The notes beneath the pieces are model-generated. The model had not been told where the DNA came from and searched no databases. It saw only the letters and a list, made by a program, of their open reading frames with translations. The translations under genes were made by a program, and so were the position numbers. This document shows positions 33,023 to 47,522 of a stretch of 64,000 bases of DNA, piece after piece (the first letter of the stretch is position 1; the number at the start of each line of letters is the position of its first letter). The stretch lies in assembly GCF_040250305.1 (NCBI RefSeq), contig NZ_CP158190.1, positions 103,501 through 167,500 of the forward strand. The letters run 5' to 3'. Origin of the DNA: Peribacillus frigoritolerans (lineage in GTDB: Bacteria > Bacillota > Bacilli > Bacillales > DSM-1321).

Positions 33023-33652
33023 ATGACCAAAGGAATCTTAGGAAGAAAAATCGGTATGACTCAAGTTTTTGCTGAAAACGGTGAACTTATTCCAGTAACA
33101 GTTATCGAAGCTGCTAATAACGTGGTTCTTCAAAAGAAAACTGTTGAAACTGATGGCTATGAAGCAGTTCAAGTTGGTTTTGAAAACAAACGTGAAAAGC
33201 TTTCTAACAAACCTGAAAAGGGCCATGTTGAAAAAGCAAATACTACTCCTAAGCGCTTCATTCGCGAATTCCGCGGAACGGATCTTACTGAATATGAGAT
33301 CGGTCAAGAAGTCAATGTAAGTATTTTCGCTGAAGGCGATTTAGTAGATGTATCAGGAATTTCAAAAGGTAAAGGATTCCAAGGCTCTATCAAGCGTCAT
33401 GGACAATCTCGCGGACCTATGTCTCATGGTTCTCGTTACCACCGTCGCCCAGGTTCAATGGGTCCTGTAGCTCCAAACCGCGTATTCAAAGGTAAACTTT
33501 TACCAGGACGTATGGGTGGAGAGCAAATCACTGTTCAAAACTTAGCTATCGTTAAAGTTGATGTTGAACGTAACCTACTATTGATCAAAGGTAATGTACC
33601 TGGTGCTAGAAAAGCATTGATCAAAGTTAAAACTGCTGTTAAAGCAAAGTAA
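33023..33652 (+). CDS. rplC: 50S ribosomal protein L3
   Basis: Binds early in 50S assembly and reaches the peptidyl-transferase centre with an extended loop. 209 residues; GGRMGGEQ-type motif appears as [15 protein letters not shown], and the loop segment [14 protein letters not shown] is intact. TAGGAGGTGTGA precedes the ATG. Confidence 0.98.
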   Translation: MTKGILGRKIGMTQVFAENGELIPVTVIEAANNVVLQKKTVETDGYEAVQVGFENKREKLSNKPEKGHVEKANTTPKRFIREFRGTDLTEYEIGQEVNVSIFAEGDLVDVSGISKGKGFQGSIKRHGQSRGPMSHGSRYHRRPGSMGPVAPNRVFKGKLLPGRMGGEQITVQNLAIVKVDVERNLLLIKGNVPGARKALIKVKTAVKAK

Positions 33653-33677
33653 TTTCTGAGAAAGGAGGAGCAATAGA

Positions 33678-34301
33678 ATGCCAAAAGTTACATTGTTCAA
33701 CCAAACAGGTTCACAAGTTGGCGACATCGAACTAAATGAATCCATCTTTGGTATCGAACCTAATAATCACGTATTATTTGAAGCAATCATCATGCAACGA
33801 GCTTCCTTACGTCAAGGAACTCATAAAGTTAAAAACCGTTCTGAAGTTGCAGGCGGTGGACGTAAACCTTGGAAACAAAAAGGAACTGGACGTGCGCGTC
33901 AAGGTTCTATCCGTTCTCCACAATGGCGTGGCGGTGGCGTTGTTTTTGGACCAACTCCAAGATCTTACGCTTACAAGCTACCTAAAAAGGTACGTCGTTT
34001 AGCTATTAAATCTGCATTGTCTGCAAAGGCATTGGAAGAGAACATTTTGGTACTTGAAAGCTTGTCTTTCGAAGCTCCAAAAACAAAAGAGTTTGTAGCT
34101 GTACTTAAAAACCTTTCTGTTGATACTAAAACGTTGGTAGTTACTGACGGTTTAGATGAGAAAGTTGCTCTTTCTGCACGTAACATCCCTGGTGTTACTG
34201 TAGTTGAAGCTGATGGTCTTAATGTTCTTGATGTTGTTTCACACAACAAATTGATCTTGACTAAATCAGCTGTCGAAAAAGTAGAGGAGGTGCTTGCATA
34301 A
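33678..34301 (+). CDS. rplD: 50S ribosomal protein L4
   Basis: Lines the nascent-peptide exit tunnel. 207 residues, with the tunnel loop ([19 protein letters not shown]). In E. coli L4 represses its operon; the B. subtilis S10 operon is thought not to use that mechanism. Its stop codon overlaps the ATG of rplW by one base. Confidence 0.98.
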   Translation: MPKVTLFNQTGSQVGDIELNESIFGIEPNNHVLFEAIIMQRASLRQGTHKVKNRSEVAGGGRKPWKQKGTGRARQGSIRSPQWRGGGVVFGPTPRSYAYKLPKKVRRLAIKSALSAKALEENILVLESLSFEAPKTKEFVAVLKNLSVDTKTLVVTDGLDEKVALSARNIPGVTVVEADGLNVLDVVSHNKLILTKSAVEKVEEVLA

Positions 34302-34585
34302 TGGATGCACGCGATATCATTAAGCGCCCCGTAATCACTGAACGCTCTTCAGACATAATGGCTGAAAAGAAATATACTTTTGAAGTTGATGTTAGAGCTA
34401 ATAAAACTCAAGTTAAAGATGCTGTTCAAGAAATTTTCGGCGTTAAAGTTGAGAAAGTAAACATCATGAACTACAAAGGTAAATTCAAACGCATGGGCAA
34501 ACATGCAGGCTATACTAACAAGCGCCGTAAAGCTATTGTTAAATTAACTGCTGACAGCAAAGAAATCGAGCTATTCGAGGCTTAA
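34301..34585 (+). CDS. rplW: 50S ribosomal protein L23
   Basis: Surface protein at the tunnel exit and docking site for trigger factor and SRP. 94 residues, beginning [16 protein letters not shown]. The start overlaps the rplD stop (ATAATG), implying coupled translation; AGAGGAGGTG lies in the end of rplD. Confidence 0.98.
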   Translation: MDARDIIKRPVITERSSDIMAEKKYTFEVDVRANKTQVKDAVQEIFGVKVEKVNIMNYKGKFKRMGKHAGYTNKRRKAIVKLTADSKEIELFEA

Positions 34586-34593
34586 TTCATTAG

Positions 34594-35442
<849 letters not shown>

Positions 35443-35469
35443 CGGGATTGAGCTACGGTTCATATATAG

Positions 35470-35781
<312 letters not shown>

Positions 35782-35798
35782 TGAGAGGAGGGCATCTC

Positions 35799-36140
35799 AT
35801 GCAAGCTAAAGCTGTCGCTAAAACAGTTCGTATTGCTCCTCGTAAAGTGCGTTTAGTCGCAGATTTAATTCGAGGAAAACAAGTAGGTGAAGCAGTAGCG
35901 ATTCTTCGCTTAACACCAAAATCTGCTTCTCCAGTCGTAGAAAAAATTCTGAAATCTGCTATCGCAAATGCAGAACACAACTACGAAATGGATATTAATA
36001 ACCTAGTCGTTTCAGAGGCATACGTTAACGAAGGACCAACATTAAAACGTTTCCGTCCTCGCGCTCAAGGTCGTGCGAGTGCAATTAACAAACGTACTAG
36101 TCATATTACAATCGTTGTATCAGAAAAGAAGGAGGGGTAA
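35799..36140 (+). CDS. rplV: 50S ribosomal protein L22
   Basis: Extended loop reaches the exit tunnel (macrolide and SecM-type arrest site). ATG at 35799 follows AGAGGAGGGCATCTC, giving 113 residues ([16 protein letters not shown]). The in-frame start at 35781 overlaps the rpsS stop and that site and is rejected. The tunnel loop ([18 protein letters not shown]) is intact. Confidence 0.97.
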   Translation: MQAKAVAKTVRIAPRKVRLVADLIRGKQVGEAVAILRLTPKSASPVVEKILKSAIANAEHNYEMDINNLVVSEAYVNEGPTLKRFRPRAQGRASAINKRTSHITIVVSEKKEG

Positions 36141-36143
36141 TCT

Positions 36144-37429
<1,286 letters not shown>

Positions 37430-37447
37430 TGAATGGAGGTTTGCAGA

Positions 37448-37711
37448 ATGAGCGAACGCAACCAACGCAAAATCTACACTGGACGCGTAGTATCCGACAA
37501 AATGGATAAAACAGTTACAGTTGTTGTAGAAACCTATAAAAAGCATTCTTTATACGGTAAACGCGTGAAATACTCTAAAAAGTTTAAAGCTCATGACGAG
37601 CTAAACGAAGCTAAAGCAGGCGACGTAGTACGTATCATGGAAACTCGTCCACTTTCAGCTACAAAACGCTTCCGTCTTGTAGAAGTAGTAGAAAAAGCAG
37701 TAATCATTTAA
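37448..37711 (+). CDS. rpsQ: 30S ribosomal protein S17
   Basis: Primary 16S-binding protein of 87 residues ([20 protein letters not shown]), with the signature [21 protein letters not shown] at 37448 follows ATGGAGGTTTGCAG. Confidence 0.97.
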   Translation: MSERNQRKIYTGRVVSDKMDKTVTVVVETYKKHSLYGKRVKYSKKFKAHDELNEAKAGDVVRIMETRPLSATKRFRLVEVVEKAVII

Positions 37712-37731
37712 TATAGTTCGGATTAAGCTAA

Positions 37732-38121
<390 letters not shown>

Positions 38122-38164
38122 TATGTAAAATTTGTATAAAGCCTTTCAAGGAGGTGCCAAGCTA

Positions 38165-38476
38165 ATGCATGTTAAAAAAGGTGACAAAGTCGTAGTCATC
38201 TCTGGTAAGGACAAAGGCAAACAAGGAACAATTCTTTCTGCATATCCGAAACAAAATCGTGTGCTTGTTGAAGGAATTAACATCGTGAAAAAGCATTCCA
38301 AGCCATCTCAACTTAATCCACAAGGTGGAATTATAAGCAAAGAAGCTGCTATTCACGTATCCAATGTAATGCCACTTGATCCTAAATCAGGTAAACCGAC
38401 TCGTGTTGGATATAAGATCGAAAATGGTAAAAAAGTACGCGTAGCTAAAATATCAGGTGAATCTTTAGATAAATAA
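38165..38476 (+). CDS. rplX: 50S ribosomal protein L24
   Basis: Assembly initiator near the tunnel exit, with a KOW domain ([20 protein letters not shown]). ATG at 38165 follows AAGGAGGTGCCAAGCTA and gives 103 residues; an in-frame start at 38132 lies before this site. Confidence 0.97.
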   Translation: MHVKKGDKVVVISGKDKGKQGTILSAYPKQNRVLVEGINIVKKHSKPSQLNPQGGIISKEAAIHVSNVMPLDPKSGKPTRVGYKIENGKKVRVAKISGESLDK

Positions 38477-38505
38477 GTCATAAATGAAGGGAGGTACACT
38501 AAGCA

Positions 38506-39045
38506 ATGAGCCGCCTTAAAGAAAAATTCAGAAGTGAAATTACACCGTCATTGATGGGTAAATTCAACTATCAATCAGTAATGCAAGTACCAAACATTGA
38601 GAAAATCGTTATTAACATGGGTGTGGGTGACGCAGTTTCTAACTCGAAAGCTTTAGATACAGCTGTTGAAGAACTTACATTGATCACTGGTCAAAAACCA
38701 GTTATAACAAAAGCAAAAAAATCAATCGCAGGTTTCCGTTTGCGTGAAGGTATGCCTATCGGAGCGAAAGTTACATTACGTGGAGAGCGTATGTATCAAT
38801 TCCTTGATAAGCTAGTATCTGTATCTTTACCGCGTGTACGTGATTTCCGCGGCGTTTCAAAGAAATCCTTTGACGGACGTGGGAACTATACATTAGGCGT
38901 TAAAGAACAACTTATCTTCCCTGAGATTGATTACGATAAAGTGAGCAAAGTTCGTGGTATGGACATCGTTATCGTAACGACTGCCAACACTGACGAAGAA
39001 GCTCGTGAACTACTTACTCAAGTTGGAATGCCGTTCCAAAAGTAA
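38506..39045 (+). CDS. rplE: 50S ribosomal protein L5
   Basis: Binds 5S rRNA and contacts P-site tRNA. 179 residues, [17 protein letters not shown] at the start and the signature LRVGMPIG-like [35 protein letters not shown] precedes the ATG. Confidence 0.98.
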   Translation: MSRLKEKFRSEITPSLMGKFNYQSVMQVPNIEKIVINMGVGDAVSNSKALDTAVEELTLITGQKPVITKAKKSIAGFRLREGMPIGAKVTLRGERMYQFLDKLVSVSLPRVRDFRGVSKKSFDGRGNYTLGVKEQLIFPEIDYDKVSKVRGMDIVIVTTANTDEEARELLTQVGMPFQK

Positions 39046-39052
39046 TCTCTAA

Positions 39053-39256
<204 letters not shown>

Positions 39257-39286
39257 AACCCGAGTTTGGGAAGGAGGTAAAATATA

Positions 39287-39685
39287 ATGGTCATGACAGA
39301 TCCTATTGCAGATATGCTTACTCGCATCCGTAATGCGAATATGGTTCGTCACGAAAAACTGGAAGTTCCTGCTTCAAAGATCAAAAAGGAAATTGCTGAG
39401 ATCTTAAAAAGTGAAGGCTTCGTACGTGACTTTGAATTAATCGAAGACAACAAACAAGGTATCATCCGTATCTTCTTAAAATACGGTGCAAACAACGAAC
39501 GTGTTATCACTGGTCTAAAACGTATCAGCAAACCTGGTTTGCGTGTATATGCAAAAACTGGAGAGGTACCACGCGTTCTTAACGGTTTAGGTATCGCAAT
39601 TGTTTCTACTTCTCACGGAGTTTTAACAGACAAGGAAGCTCGCTCTAAACAAGTTGGCGGAGAAGTTTTAGCATACGTTTGGTAA
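39287..39685 (+). CDS. rpsH: 30S ribosomal protein S8
   Basis: Central-domain primary binder of 16S rRNA. 132 residues; the ATG at 39287 ([17 protein letters not shown]) follows AAGGAGGTAAAATATA; a second ATG six bases on is possible. The C-terminal [13 protein letters not shown] motif that grips RNA is intact. Confidence 0.97.
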   Translation: MVMTDPIADMLTRIRNANMVRHEKLEVPASKIKKEIAEILKSEGFVRDFELIEDNKQGIIRIFLKYGANNERVITGLKRISKPGLRVYAKTGEVPRVLNGLGIAIVSTSHGVLTDKEARSKQVGGEVLAYVW

Positions 39686-39715
39686 TACATTTTCACAAGA
39701 ATGGAGGTGCACATT

Positions 39716-40252
39716 ATGTCTCGTATAGGTAAAAAACCTATTGAAATCCCTGCAGGCGTGACAGTTACTATTACTGGAAGTGAAGTAACTGTTAAAGGAC
39801 CTAAAGGTGAATTAACTAGATCATTCAATCCTGACCTTTCAATCGTTGTTGAAGAGAACGTGTTAACTGTTACACGTCCGTCTGACGAGAAGGCTCACCG
39901 TTCTTTACACGGTACTACTCGCGCACTTATCTCTAACATGGTTGAAGGTGTATCAACAGGTTTCGTAAAATCACTTGAACTTATTGGGGTTGGGTACCGT
40001 GCACAAAAGCAAGGTAACAAGCTTGTCCTTAACGTAGGATATTCCCACCCTGTAGAAATAGAGCCAGAAGCTGGCGTTGAAGTCGAAGTTCCTTCTAATA
40101 CAAAAGTAATCATCAAAGGTGCAAGCAAAGAACGTGTAGGAGCTCTAGCAGCTAATATCCGTGATGTTCGCCCGCCTGAGCCGTATAAAGGTAAAGGTAT
40201 CCGTTACGAAGGCGAATTCGTTCGTCGTAAAGAAGGTAAAACTGGTAAGTAA
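39716..40252 (+). CDS. rplF: 50S ribosomal protein L6
   Basis: Binds near the sarcin-ricin loop. 178 residues from the ATG at 39716 ([17 protein letters not shown]), which follows GGAGGTGCACATT. The C-terminal signature ([20 protein letters not shown]) is intact. Confidence 0.97.
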   Translation: MSRIGKKPIEIPAGVTVTITGSEVTVKGPKGELTRSFNPDLSIVVEENVLTVTRPSDEKAHRSLHGTTRALISNMVEGVSTGFVKSLELIGVGYRAQKQGNKLVLNVGYSHPVEIEPEAGVEVEVPSNTKVIIKGASKERVGALAANIRDVRPPEPYKGKGIRYEGEFVRRKEGKTGK

Positions 40253-40284
40253 TGCCGCATAAGTAAACGAAAGGAGTGACGTAA

Positions 40285-40647
40285 ATGATTACGAAGCTTG
40301 ATAAAAATGCTACTCGTCAGAAAAGACATGCGCGTGTACGTGCTAAGCTTTCTGGAACAGAAGCTCGTCCTCGTTTAAATGTGTTTCGTTCAAACAAACA
40401 CATTTACGCACAATTAATTGACGATGCAAAAGGCGTAACATTGGCAAGTGCTTCAACTCTTGATAAAGAGATCAATATCGAAGCAGGTAGCAATGCTGAA
40501 GCAGCTCAAAAAGTTGGCGAACTTATTGCGAAACGTGCTGTTGAAAAAGGTTTCAAAGCTGTGGTGTTTGACCGCGGTGGTTACCTCTTCCATGGTCGTG
40601 TAAAAGCATTGGCTGACGCTGCTCGTGAAAACGGCTTAGAATTTTAA
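40285..40647 (+). CDS. rplR: 50S ribosomal protein L18
   Basis: 5S rRNA-binding protein of 120 residues ([19 protein letters not shown]), ending [41 protein letters not shown] precedes the ATG. Confidence 0.98.
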   Translation: MITKLDKNATRQKRHARVRAKLSGTEARPRLNVFRSNKHIYAQLIDDAKGVTLASASTLDKEINIEAGSNAEAAQKVGELIAKRAVEKGFKAVVFDRGGYLFHGRVKALADAARENGLEF

Positions 40648-40669
40648 TGGATAAGGAGGGACATAACAG

Positions 40670-41170
40670 ATGCGTAGCATTGATCCTAATAAATTAGAAC
40701 TTGAAGAACGCGTAGTTACAGTTAATCGTGTAGCTAAAGTTGTTAAAGGCGGACGTCGTTTCCGTTTCACTGCACTAGTTGTTGTTGGTGATAAAAATGG
40801 TCATGTTGGATTTGGTACTGGTAAAGCTCAAGAAGTTCCGGATGCTATCCGTAAAGCTATTGAGGATGCTAAGAAAAATCTAATTACTGTACCGATGGTT
40901 GGTACTACTATTCCTCATCTTGTGAACGGTCGCTATGGCGCAGGTCACATTCTATTGAAACCAGCTTCTGAAGGTACAGGAGTAATTGCTGGTGGTCCTG
41001 TTCGTGCGGTACTTGAATTAGGCGGAGTTAGCGATATCTTGTCTAAATCACTAGGTACTAATACACCTATTAATATGGTTCGCGCAACAATTGAAGGATT
41101 GAAGCAATTGAAACGTGCTGAAGACGTAGCTAAGTTACGTGGAAAATCAGTACAAGAACTGTTAGGATAA
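40670..41170 (+). CDS. rpsE: 30S ribosomal protein S5
   Basis: Contributes to decoding accuracy and mRNA helicase activity at the entry pore. 166 residues; double-stranded-RNA-binding-like N-terminal domain ([20 protein letters not shown]) and the C-terminal [36 protein letters not shown] precedes the ATG. Confidence 0.98.
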   Translation: MRSIDPNKLELEERVVTVNRVAKVVKGGRRFRFTALVVVGDKNGHVGFGTGKAQEVPDAIRKAIEDAKKNLITVPMVGTTIPHLVNGRYGAGHILLKPASEGTGVIAGGPVRAVLELGGVSDILSKSLGTNTPINMVRATIEGLKQLKRAEDVAKLRGKSVQELLG

Positions 41171-41186
41171 GGAGGGAAATCGAATT

Positions 41187-41369
41187 ATGGCTAATAAATT
41201 AGAAATCACCCTCACTCGCAGCTTGATTGGTCGTCCTGAAGATCAACGTGTTACAGTTAACACTTTGGGTTTACGCAAAATGCATCAAACGGTTGTTCAA
41301 GAAGATAACCCTGCGATTCGCGGTATGATTACCAAAGTTGCTCATCTTGTTACTGTAAAAGAACAATAA
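41187..41369 (+). CDS. rpmD: 50S ribosomal protein L30
   Basis: Small 60-residue protein ([20 protein letters not shown]) with the conserved [15 protein letters not shown]. It starts 16 bases after rpsE with GGAGGGAAATCGAATT upstream. Confidence 0.97.
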   Translation: MANKLEITLTRSLIGRPEDQRVTVNTLGLRKMHQTVVQEDNPAIRGMITKVAHLVTVKEQ

Positions 41370-41401
41370 AATAATTTTTAACTTAACAAGGAGGTGCCAA
41401 C

Positions 41402-41842
41402 ATGAAACTTCATGAGTTAAAAGCTGCAGAAGGTTCTCGTAAAGAACGTAAACGTAAAGGTCGCGGTATTGGATCTGGTAACGGTAAAACAGCAGGTAAA
41501 GGACACAAAGGACAAAACGCTCGCTCCGGCGGCGGTGTGCGTCTTGGATTTGAAGGGGGTCAAACTCCTCTATTCAGACGTTTACCTAAACGTGGATTTA
41601 CCAACATCAACCGTAAAGACTATGCTATCGTGAATCTTGATACGTTAAATCTTTTCGAAGACGGTACTGAAGTAACACCAGCTCTTTTACTTGAGACTGG
41701 GGTTGTAAGTAAAGAAAAAGCAGGAATCAAAATTCTTGCCAAAGGAAGCATTGAGAAAAAGCTTACTGTTAAAGCTCACAAATTCTCGTCTACTGCTAAA
41801 GAAGCTATCGAAGCTGCTGGCGGTAATACAGAGGTGATCTAA
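41402..41842 (+). CDS. rplO: 50S ribosomal protein L15
   Basis: Late-assembly 50S protein, 146 residues, with the glycine/lysine-rich N-terminal extension ([18 protein letters not shown]) and C-terminal globular domain. AAGGAGGTGCCAAC precedes the ATG. Its stop overlaps the secY start by one base. Confidence 0.98.
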   Translation: MKLHELKAAEGSRKERKRKGRGIGSGNGKTAGKGHKGQNARSGGGVRLGFEGGQTPLFRRLPKRGFTNINRKDYAIVNLDTLNLFEDGTEVTPALLLETGVVSKEKAGIKILAKGSIEKKLTVKAHKFSSTAKEAIEAAGGNTEVI

Positions 41843-43137
41843 TGTTTCGCACGATCTCCAATTTTATGCGCGTGGGTGAAATAAGGAATAAGATTATTTT
41901 TACCCTACTAATGTTAATCGTCTATCGCATCGGTACATTTATACCTGTACCGCATGTGAATGCCGATTTTCTCGCTGAACAGGACCAGCTGAGCGTCATC
42001 GGTCTTTTAAATACCTTTGGCGGCGGAGCACTGCAAAACTTTTCGATATTAGCGATGGGTATCATGCCTTACATCACGGCATCCATCATCGTTCAGCTGT
42101 TACAGATGGATGTTGTTCCTAAGTTCACTGAATGGTCTAAACAAGGGGAAGCAGGGCGCCGTAAATTAGCTCAATTCACTCGTTACTTCACTATTATCCT
42201 AGGATTTATCCAAGCTGTTGGTATGTCTTATGGGTTCAATAATATGTCAGGTGGACAGTTGATTGAAAATCCTGGAATTGCAACATACTTGCTTATTGCG
42301 ACTGTCTTAACGGCAGGAACAGCTTTTCTTTTGTGGTTAGGGGAGCTGATCACTGCTAAGGGTGTGGGTAATGGGATCTCCATCATCATCTTTGCTGGTA
42401 TCGTAGCTAGTTTGCCAACTACGGCAAATCAGATTTACGCCCAACAATTTGAAAATGCCGGTGATCAATTATTCTTACGAATCATAACGATTATCCTCAT
42501 TGTTTTAGCAGTATTAGCAATCGTGGTTGCTGTTATCTTCATTCAGCAGGCATTACGTAAAATTCCTATTCAGTATGCGAAACGTGCTGCGGTAGGTCGT
42601 ACACAAATGGGTGGCCAGTCTACTCATTTACCATTGAAAGTAAATGCTGCGGGGGTTATTCCGGTAATCTTTGCAATGGCATTTATCATTACTCCCACTA
42701 CAATCGCTTCTTTCTTTGGAAAGAACAGCGTGACTAGTTGGATATCAACAAATCTTGATTATACCAAGCCAATTGGTATGATCATATATGTTGCTCTTAT
42801 CATTGCTTTTGCGTATTTTTATGCATTCATTCAGGTTAACCCTGAACAAATGGCTGAGAATTTGAAAAAGCAAGGTGGCTATGTGCCTGGGATCCGTCCA
42901 GGTAAGAGTACACAAGAATATTTAACACGTGTTTTATACCGTCTGACGTTTGTAGGCTCTATATTTTTAGCCATCATTGCCGTTTTACCGGTATTTTTCA
43001 TTAAGCTTGCTGATCTGCCTCAATCTGCACAGATTGGTGGAACCAGTTTGCTGATCGTAGTGGGGGTTGCCCTTGATACGATGAAGCAGCTGGAATCACA
43101 ACTTGTGAAGAGACACTATAAAGGCTTTATAAAGTAA
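41842..43137 (+). CDS. secY: Preprotein translocase subunit SecY
   Basis: Pore-forming subunit of the Sec channel in the cytoplasmic membrane, 431 residues with ten hydrophobic spans. The first family signature is at about residue 71 (MGIMPYITASIIVQLLQMDV) and the cytoplasmic C5 loop with its ribosome/SecA-binding arginine is present (NPEQMAENLKKQGGYVPGIRPG). The start codon overlaps the stop of rplO, implying coupling. It partners with SecE at 15.3 kb. Confidence 0.98.
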   Translation: MFRTISNFMRVGEIRNKIIFTLLMLIVYRIGTFIPVPHVNADFLAEQDQLSVIGLLNTFGGGALQNFSILAMGIMPYITASIIVQLLQMDVVPKFTEWSKQGEAGRRKLAQFTRYFTIILGFIQAVGMSYGFNNMSGGQLIENPGIATYLLIATVLTAGTAFLLWLGELITAKGVGNGISIIIFAGIVASLPTTANQIYAQQFENAGDQLFLRIITIILIVLAVLAIVVAVIFIQQALRKIPIQYAKRAAVGRTQMGGQSTHLPLKVNAAGVIPVIFAMAFIITPTTIASFFGKNSVTSWISTNLDYTKPIGMIIYVALIIAFAYFYAFIQVNPEQMAENLKKQGGYVPGIRPGKSTQEYLTRVLYRLTFVGSIFLAIIAVLPVFFIKLADLPQSAQIGGTSLLIVVGVALDTMKQLESQLVKRHYKGFIK

Positions 43138-43183
43138 TGAGTTTTGGGAACGGCTTGTTCCCTTTACCCATTATAGAGTTTGA

Positions 43184-43849
<666 letters not shown>

Positions 43850-43896
43850 TCATTCGTATTGATTTATGAAATTCATACCATTTTTATAACTTACTA

Positions 43897-44391
43897 GTTA
43901 AACTTGGTGCATTCCTATATTACAAAGGGTATAATGGATTTCGCGAGAGCATTCGCACATTTATTAATCAGGTTCTTGTACTTGGTATTCCCTGAATTGG
44001 GCGATTACTTTTTAAGTGATCTTCATGGACATATCCGGTCGGCAAAATTGATGAAGAAATGCAGTGACTCTATTGGGATTCCTAAAGAGTCGTGATATAG
44101 AGGGTTGAAAGAAGCTATGTCAGGCGTGCGCCTTTCAAACATCTCCCATGCTATTCAAACCTATGTCGAGACTAATTGCTTCTCTATTTCGAGAGTATGT
44201 CGGTCACGGAATCGGTCAAGACTTACATGAGGGCCCATAAAATCCTCATTTCGGTCCAACTGATAAAGGTCCTCAGTTAAAGCCTGGTTCTACAAAATGG
44301 TGAATACTTGATGCAGAATTGTAAGACTTATGAGGATGATTGGACTGTAGTAATGTTGACGGAAAGATGTGTACCTTTAATAGGTTCACGC
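43897..44391 (+). pseudogene. map: Degenerate map gene (type I methionine aminopeptidase)
   Basis: No intact frame, but pieces of MetAP can be read in order across shifting frames: KGYNGFRESI and a segment ending LGIP then a stop (43924-43995), ESxYRGLKEA with TGA for Leu (about 44085-44118), RLSNISHAIQTYVET (about 44130-44174), REYVGHGIGQDLHE (about 44199-44240, containing a metal/active-site histidine), a GPTDKGPQLKPGS-like segment (about 44254-44292), and VDGKMCTF (about 44354-44377). The N-terminal 50 or so codons and the C-terminal tail are missing. In-frame stops, frameshifts and lost residues mean it cannot make enzyme. The gene lies exactly where map sits between adk and infA in Bacilli; the small ybzG gene is also missing. 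Another MetAP must exist elsewhere. Confidence 0.9.
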
Positions 44392-44414
44392 ATAGAGAAG
44401 GGAGAATCACTTTA

Positions 44415-44633
44415 ATGGCGAAAGATGATGTAATTGAAGTAGAAGGCACAGTACAAGAGACTTTGCCAAATGCAATGTTTAAGGTAGAATTAGAAAATGG
44501 TCATACTGTTTTAGCTCATGTATCCGGTAAAATTCGTATGCACTTTATTCGCATTTTGCCTGGAGATAAAGTTACGGTTGAGCTTTCCCCGTATGATCTA
44601 ACTCGCGGCAGAATCACATACCGGTTCAAATAA
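44415..44633 (+). CDS. infA: Translation initiation factor IF-1
   Basis: OB-fold protein that blocks the A site during initiation, 72 residues ([20 protein letters not shown]). The ATG at 44415 is used, with AAGGGAG upstream; an in-frame start at 44340 would read out of the map remnant and is rejected. Confidence 0.97.
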   Translation: MAKDDVIEVEGTVQETLPNAMFKVELENGHTVLAHVSGKIRMHFIRILPGDKVTVELSPYDLTRGRITYRFK

Positions 44634-44667
44634 TCCGGTTTCGCTCCGATCTGTATAAGGAGGTTAG

Positions 44668-44787
<120 letters not shown>

Positions 44788-44809
44788 ATAGAAGGAGGTG
44801 CACTCAAGC

Positions 44810-45175
44810 ATGGCACGTATTGCTGGAGTAGATATTCCCCGTGACAAACGTATTGTTATCTCATTAACATATATATATGGTATTGGAAAACAAACAGCGA
44901 TCAAGATTCTTGCAGAAGCAGGCGTTTCTGAAGAAACTCGCGTTCGTGACTTAACGGAAGACGAATTGAACAAAATTCGTGATATCATTGACAAGCTTAA
45001 AGTAGAAGGCGACCTTCGTCGTGAAATCTCCCTAAACATCAAACGTTTAATGGAAATCGGTTCATACCGTGGTTTACGTCACCGTCGTGGTCTTCCTGTT
45101 CGCGGTCAAAATACAAAAAACAATGCTCGTACGCGTAAAGGACCTCGTCGTACTGTAGCTAACAAGAAAAAATAA
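44810..45175 (+). CDS. rpsM: 30S ribosomal protein S13
   Basis: Top-of-head protein contacting 50S and P-site tRNA. 121 residues from the ATG at 44810 ([18 protein letters not shown]), following AGGAGGTGCACTCAAGC. Helix-two-turn-helix and the C-terminal [19 protein letters not shown] are intact. Confidence 0.98.
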   Translation: MARIAGVDIPRDKRIVISLTYIYGIGKQTAIKILAEAGVSEETRVRDLTEDELNKIRDIIDKLKVEGDLRREISLNIKRLMEIGSYRGLRHRRGLPVRGQNTKNNARTRKGPRRTVANKKK

Positions 45176-45182
45176 TTAGTAA

Positions 45183-45587
<405 letters not shown>

Positions 45588-45603
45588 TTTTTCTGTATAG
45601 ATT

Positions 45604-45632
45604 TTGTATTCCTGTCAATAATGGGATATAAT
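45604..45632 (+). promoter_or_regulatory. Internal promoter for rpoA-rplQ
   Basis: TTGTAT (45604-45609) and perfect TATAAT (45627-45632), spacer 17, in the spacer after rpsK. It could supply extra alpha subunit independent of the ribosomal array. Confidence 0.65.
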
Positions 45633-45765
45633 ACTGAGTTTGCGTTCTTACAGAGGATTAATTTTCAGTTGTTGCGCACAGCGGGAACGTATACATGGGG
45701 AATTTCGGTTTAAGTGAATTCGTTTTACTTGCCGGGGTTTTGACGTTTTGAAGGAGGGTTTATTG

Positions 45766-46710
45766 ATGATCGAAATAGAAAAACCAAAAATCGAAACGGT
45801 TGAAATCAACGACGATACCAAATACGGTAAATTCGTCGTAGAGCCACTAGAGCGTGGGTATGGTACTACATTGGGTAACTCCTTACGTCGTATCCTTTTA
45901 TCCTCACTCCCAGGTGCTGCTGTCACAGCTATACAAATTGATGGAGTGCTACATGAGTTCTCAACAATTGAAGGCGTCGTGGAAGATGTAACATCTATCA
46001 TTCTTAATGTGAAAAAACTAGCTCTTAAGATTTACTCTGATGAAGAGAAGACGCTGGAAATTGACGTTCAAGGTGACGGAGTCATCACGGCTGCTGATAT
46101 CACTCATGATAGTGATGTAGAAATTCTTAATCCGGATTTATATATTGCTACAATTGGTAAAAACGGTCATATGCGTATGCGTTTATCTGCACGTCGCGGC
46201 CGCGGCTACACTCCTGCTGTTCAAAACAAGAGAGAAGACCAGCCAATTGGTGTAATTCCAATCGATGCTCTTTACACTCCAGTTTCACGCGTATCTTTCC
46301 AAGTTGAAAATACACGTGTTGGACAGTTGTCTAACTTTGACAAGTTAACGTTCGATGTTTGGACTGATGGCAGTACTGGTCCGCAAGAAGCGGTAGCACT
46401 TGGAGCTAAGATTTTAACAGAGCATTTAAATATCTTTGTTGGTTTAACCGATGAAGCTCAAAATGCTGAAATCATGGTTGAAAAAGAAGAAGATCAAAAA
46501 GAAAAAGTTCTTGAGATGACGATCGAAGAATTAGACCTTTCTGTTCGTTCTTACAACTGCTTGAAACGTGCTGGAATCAATACCGTTCAAGAGCTAGCTC
46601 ATAAAACGGAAGAAGATATGATGAAAGTACGTAATCTAGGACGTAAATCACTTGAAGAAGTGAAAGCGAAACTAGAAGAATTAGGCTTAGGTCTTCGTAA
46701 AGACGACTGA
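45766..46710 (+). CDS. rpoA: DNA-directed RNA polymerase subunit alpha
   Basis: Alpha dimer nucleates RNA polymerase assembly. 314 residues from the ATG at 45766 ([19 protein letters not shown]), with GAAGGAGGG upstream. N-terminal assembly domain ([20 protein letters not shown]) is followed by an acidic linker and the C-terminal promoter-binding domain ([20 protein letters not shown], about residue 248). Confidence 0.98.
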   Translation: MIEIEKPKIETVEINDDTKYGKFVVEPLERGYGTTLGNSLRRILLSSLPGAAVTAIQIDGVLHEFSTIEGVVEDVTSIILNVKKLALKIYSDEEKTLEIDVQGDGVITAADITHDSDVEILNPDLYIATIGKNGHMRMRLSARRGRGYTPAVQNKREDQPIGVIPIDALYTPVSRVSFQVENTRVGQLSNFDKLTFDVWTDGSTGPQEAVALGAKILTEHLNIFVGLTDEAQNAEIMVEKEEDQKEKVLEMTIEELDLSVRSYNCLKRAGINTVQELAHKTEEDMMKVRNLGRKSLEEVKAKLEELGLGLRKDD

Positions 46711-46793
46711 TAACATGGCGGAATCAATCCATTATGTTGTGAGCCTTGTTATAGACACACAATATAGAACTTCAACAAAGGAGGGAATCTCTA

Positions 46794-47156
46794 ATGGGTT
46801 ACAGAAAGTTAGGACGCACTAGCGCACAACGTAAAGCATTACTTCGTGATTTAGCTACGGATCTTATTATCCATGAGCGCATTGAAACTACTGAAGCACG
46901 TGCAAAGGAATTACGTTCTGTAGTAGATAAAATGATCACTCTTGGTAAACGTGGTGACTTGCATGCACGCCGTCAAGCTGCATCTTTCATCCGTAACGAA
47001 ATCGCTGACGCTGAGAATGGCACAGATGCCCTTCAAAAACTATTCAGTGACGTGGCTCCACGTTATGAAGAACGTCAAGGTGGATACACTCGTATCATGA
47101 AAGTTGGTCCACGCCGCGGTGACGGTGCACCAGTCGTGGTTATTGAATTAGTTTAA
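46794..47156 (+). CDS. rplQ: 50S ribosomal protein L17
   Basis: Tunnel-exit protein, 120 residues ([20 protein letters not shown]), end of the S10-spc-alpha array. AAAGGAGGGAATCTCTA precedes the ATG, and a terminator follows the stop. Confidence 0.98.
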   Translation: MGYRKLGRTSAQRKALLRDLATDLIIHERIETTEARAKELRSVVDKMITLGKRGDLHARRQAASFIRNEIADAENGTDALQKLFSDVAPRYEERQGGYTRIMKVGPRRGDGAPVVVIELV

Positions 47157-47167
47157 TAACAACGATG

Positions 47168-47224
47168 AAAAAGGGCGGGACAAATGAATATACTCACTTG
47201 TTCTATGCCCTTTTTCTTTTTTTA
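47168..47224 (+). terminator. Terminator after rplQ
   Basis: AAAAAGGGC (47168-47176) pairs with GCCC-TTTTT (47207-47215), with GGACAA/TTGTTC as inner stem, then more T. Confidence 0.75.
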
Positions 47225-47522
47225 AAATAGAAATTCTGTACTTTAGAAATTCGCATTGAGTGTTACGATGGCTGGCGGAACCTGTATCATGCAGGGAGCC
47301 TTCACGTCTAGCTCAAGCATCCCTTCCCGCTTTTGATAAGCGATTATAAGATAACCTGTTTTTCGTAACAGGCCCGCTGTTAGCTGCTCTTAATTTACCG
47401 AAAATTCTTTCGGTGGAAGGGGTGCAGCGTTTTTTTATATTTTCAGAAGGAAAAACTACTATATTTATATTGAGTGAGCAGAGTTAGTTTAGACGAGTGC
47501 AGTCGAGAATGAGGAGGGCCAC
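47225..47522 (+). other. Structured, gene-free leader region before ecfA1
   Basis: No coding frame of note. Three structures can be drawn: CCTGT/GCAGG near 47283, CCTGTT (47355-47360) with AACAGG (47367-47372), and a terminator-like element in which CGCTG (47375-47379) pairs with CAGCG (47425-47429), ACCGAAA (47397-47403) with TTTCGGT (47408-47414), followed by seven T. This layout is typical of an attenuated leader, but I recognise no known riboswitch class. Confidence 0.5.

Noticed and set aside
43904..44095. 63-codon frame in the adk-infA gap
   Set aside because: It lies in a different frame over the map remnant and does not match any MetAP piece or have a proper ribosome-binding site.
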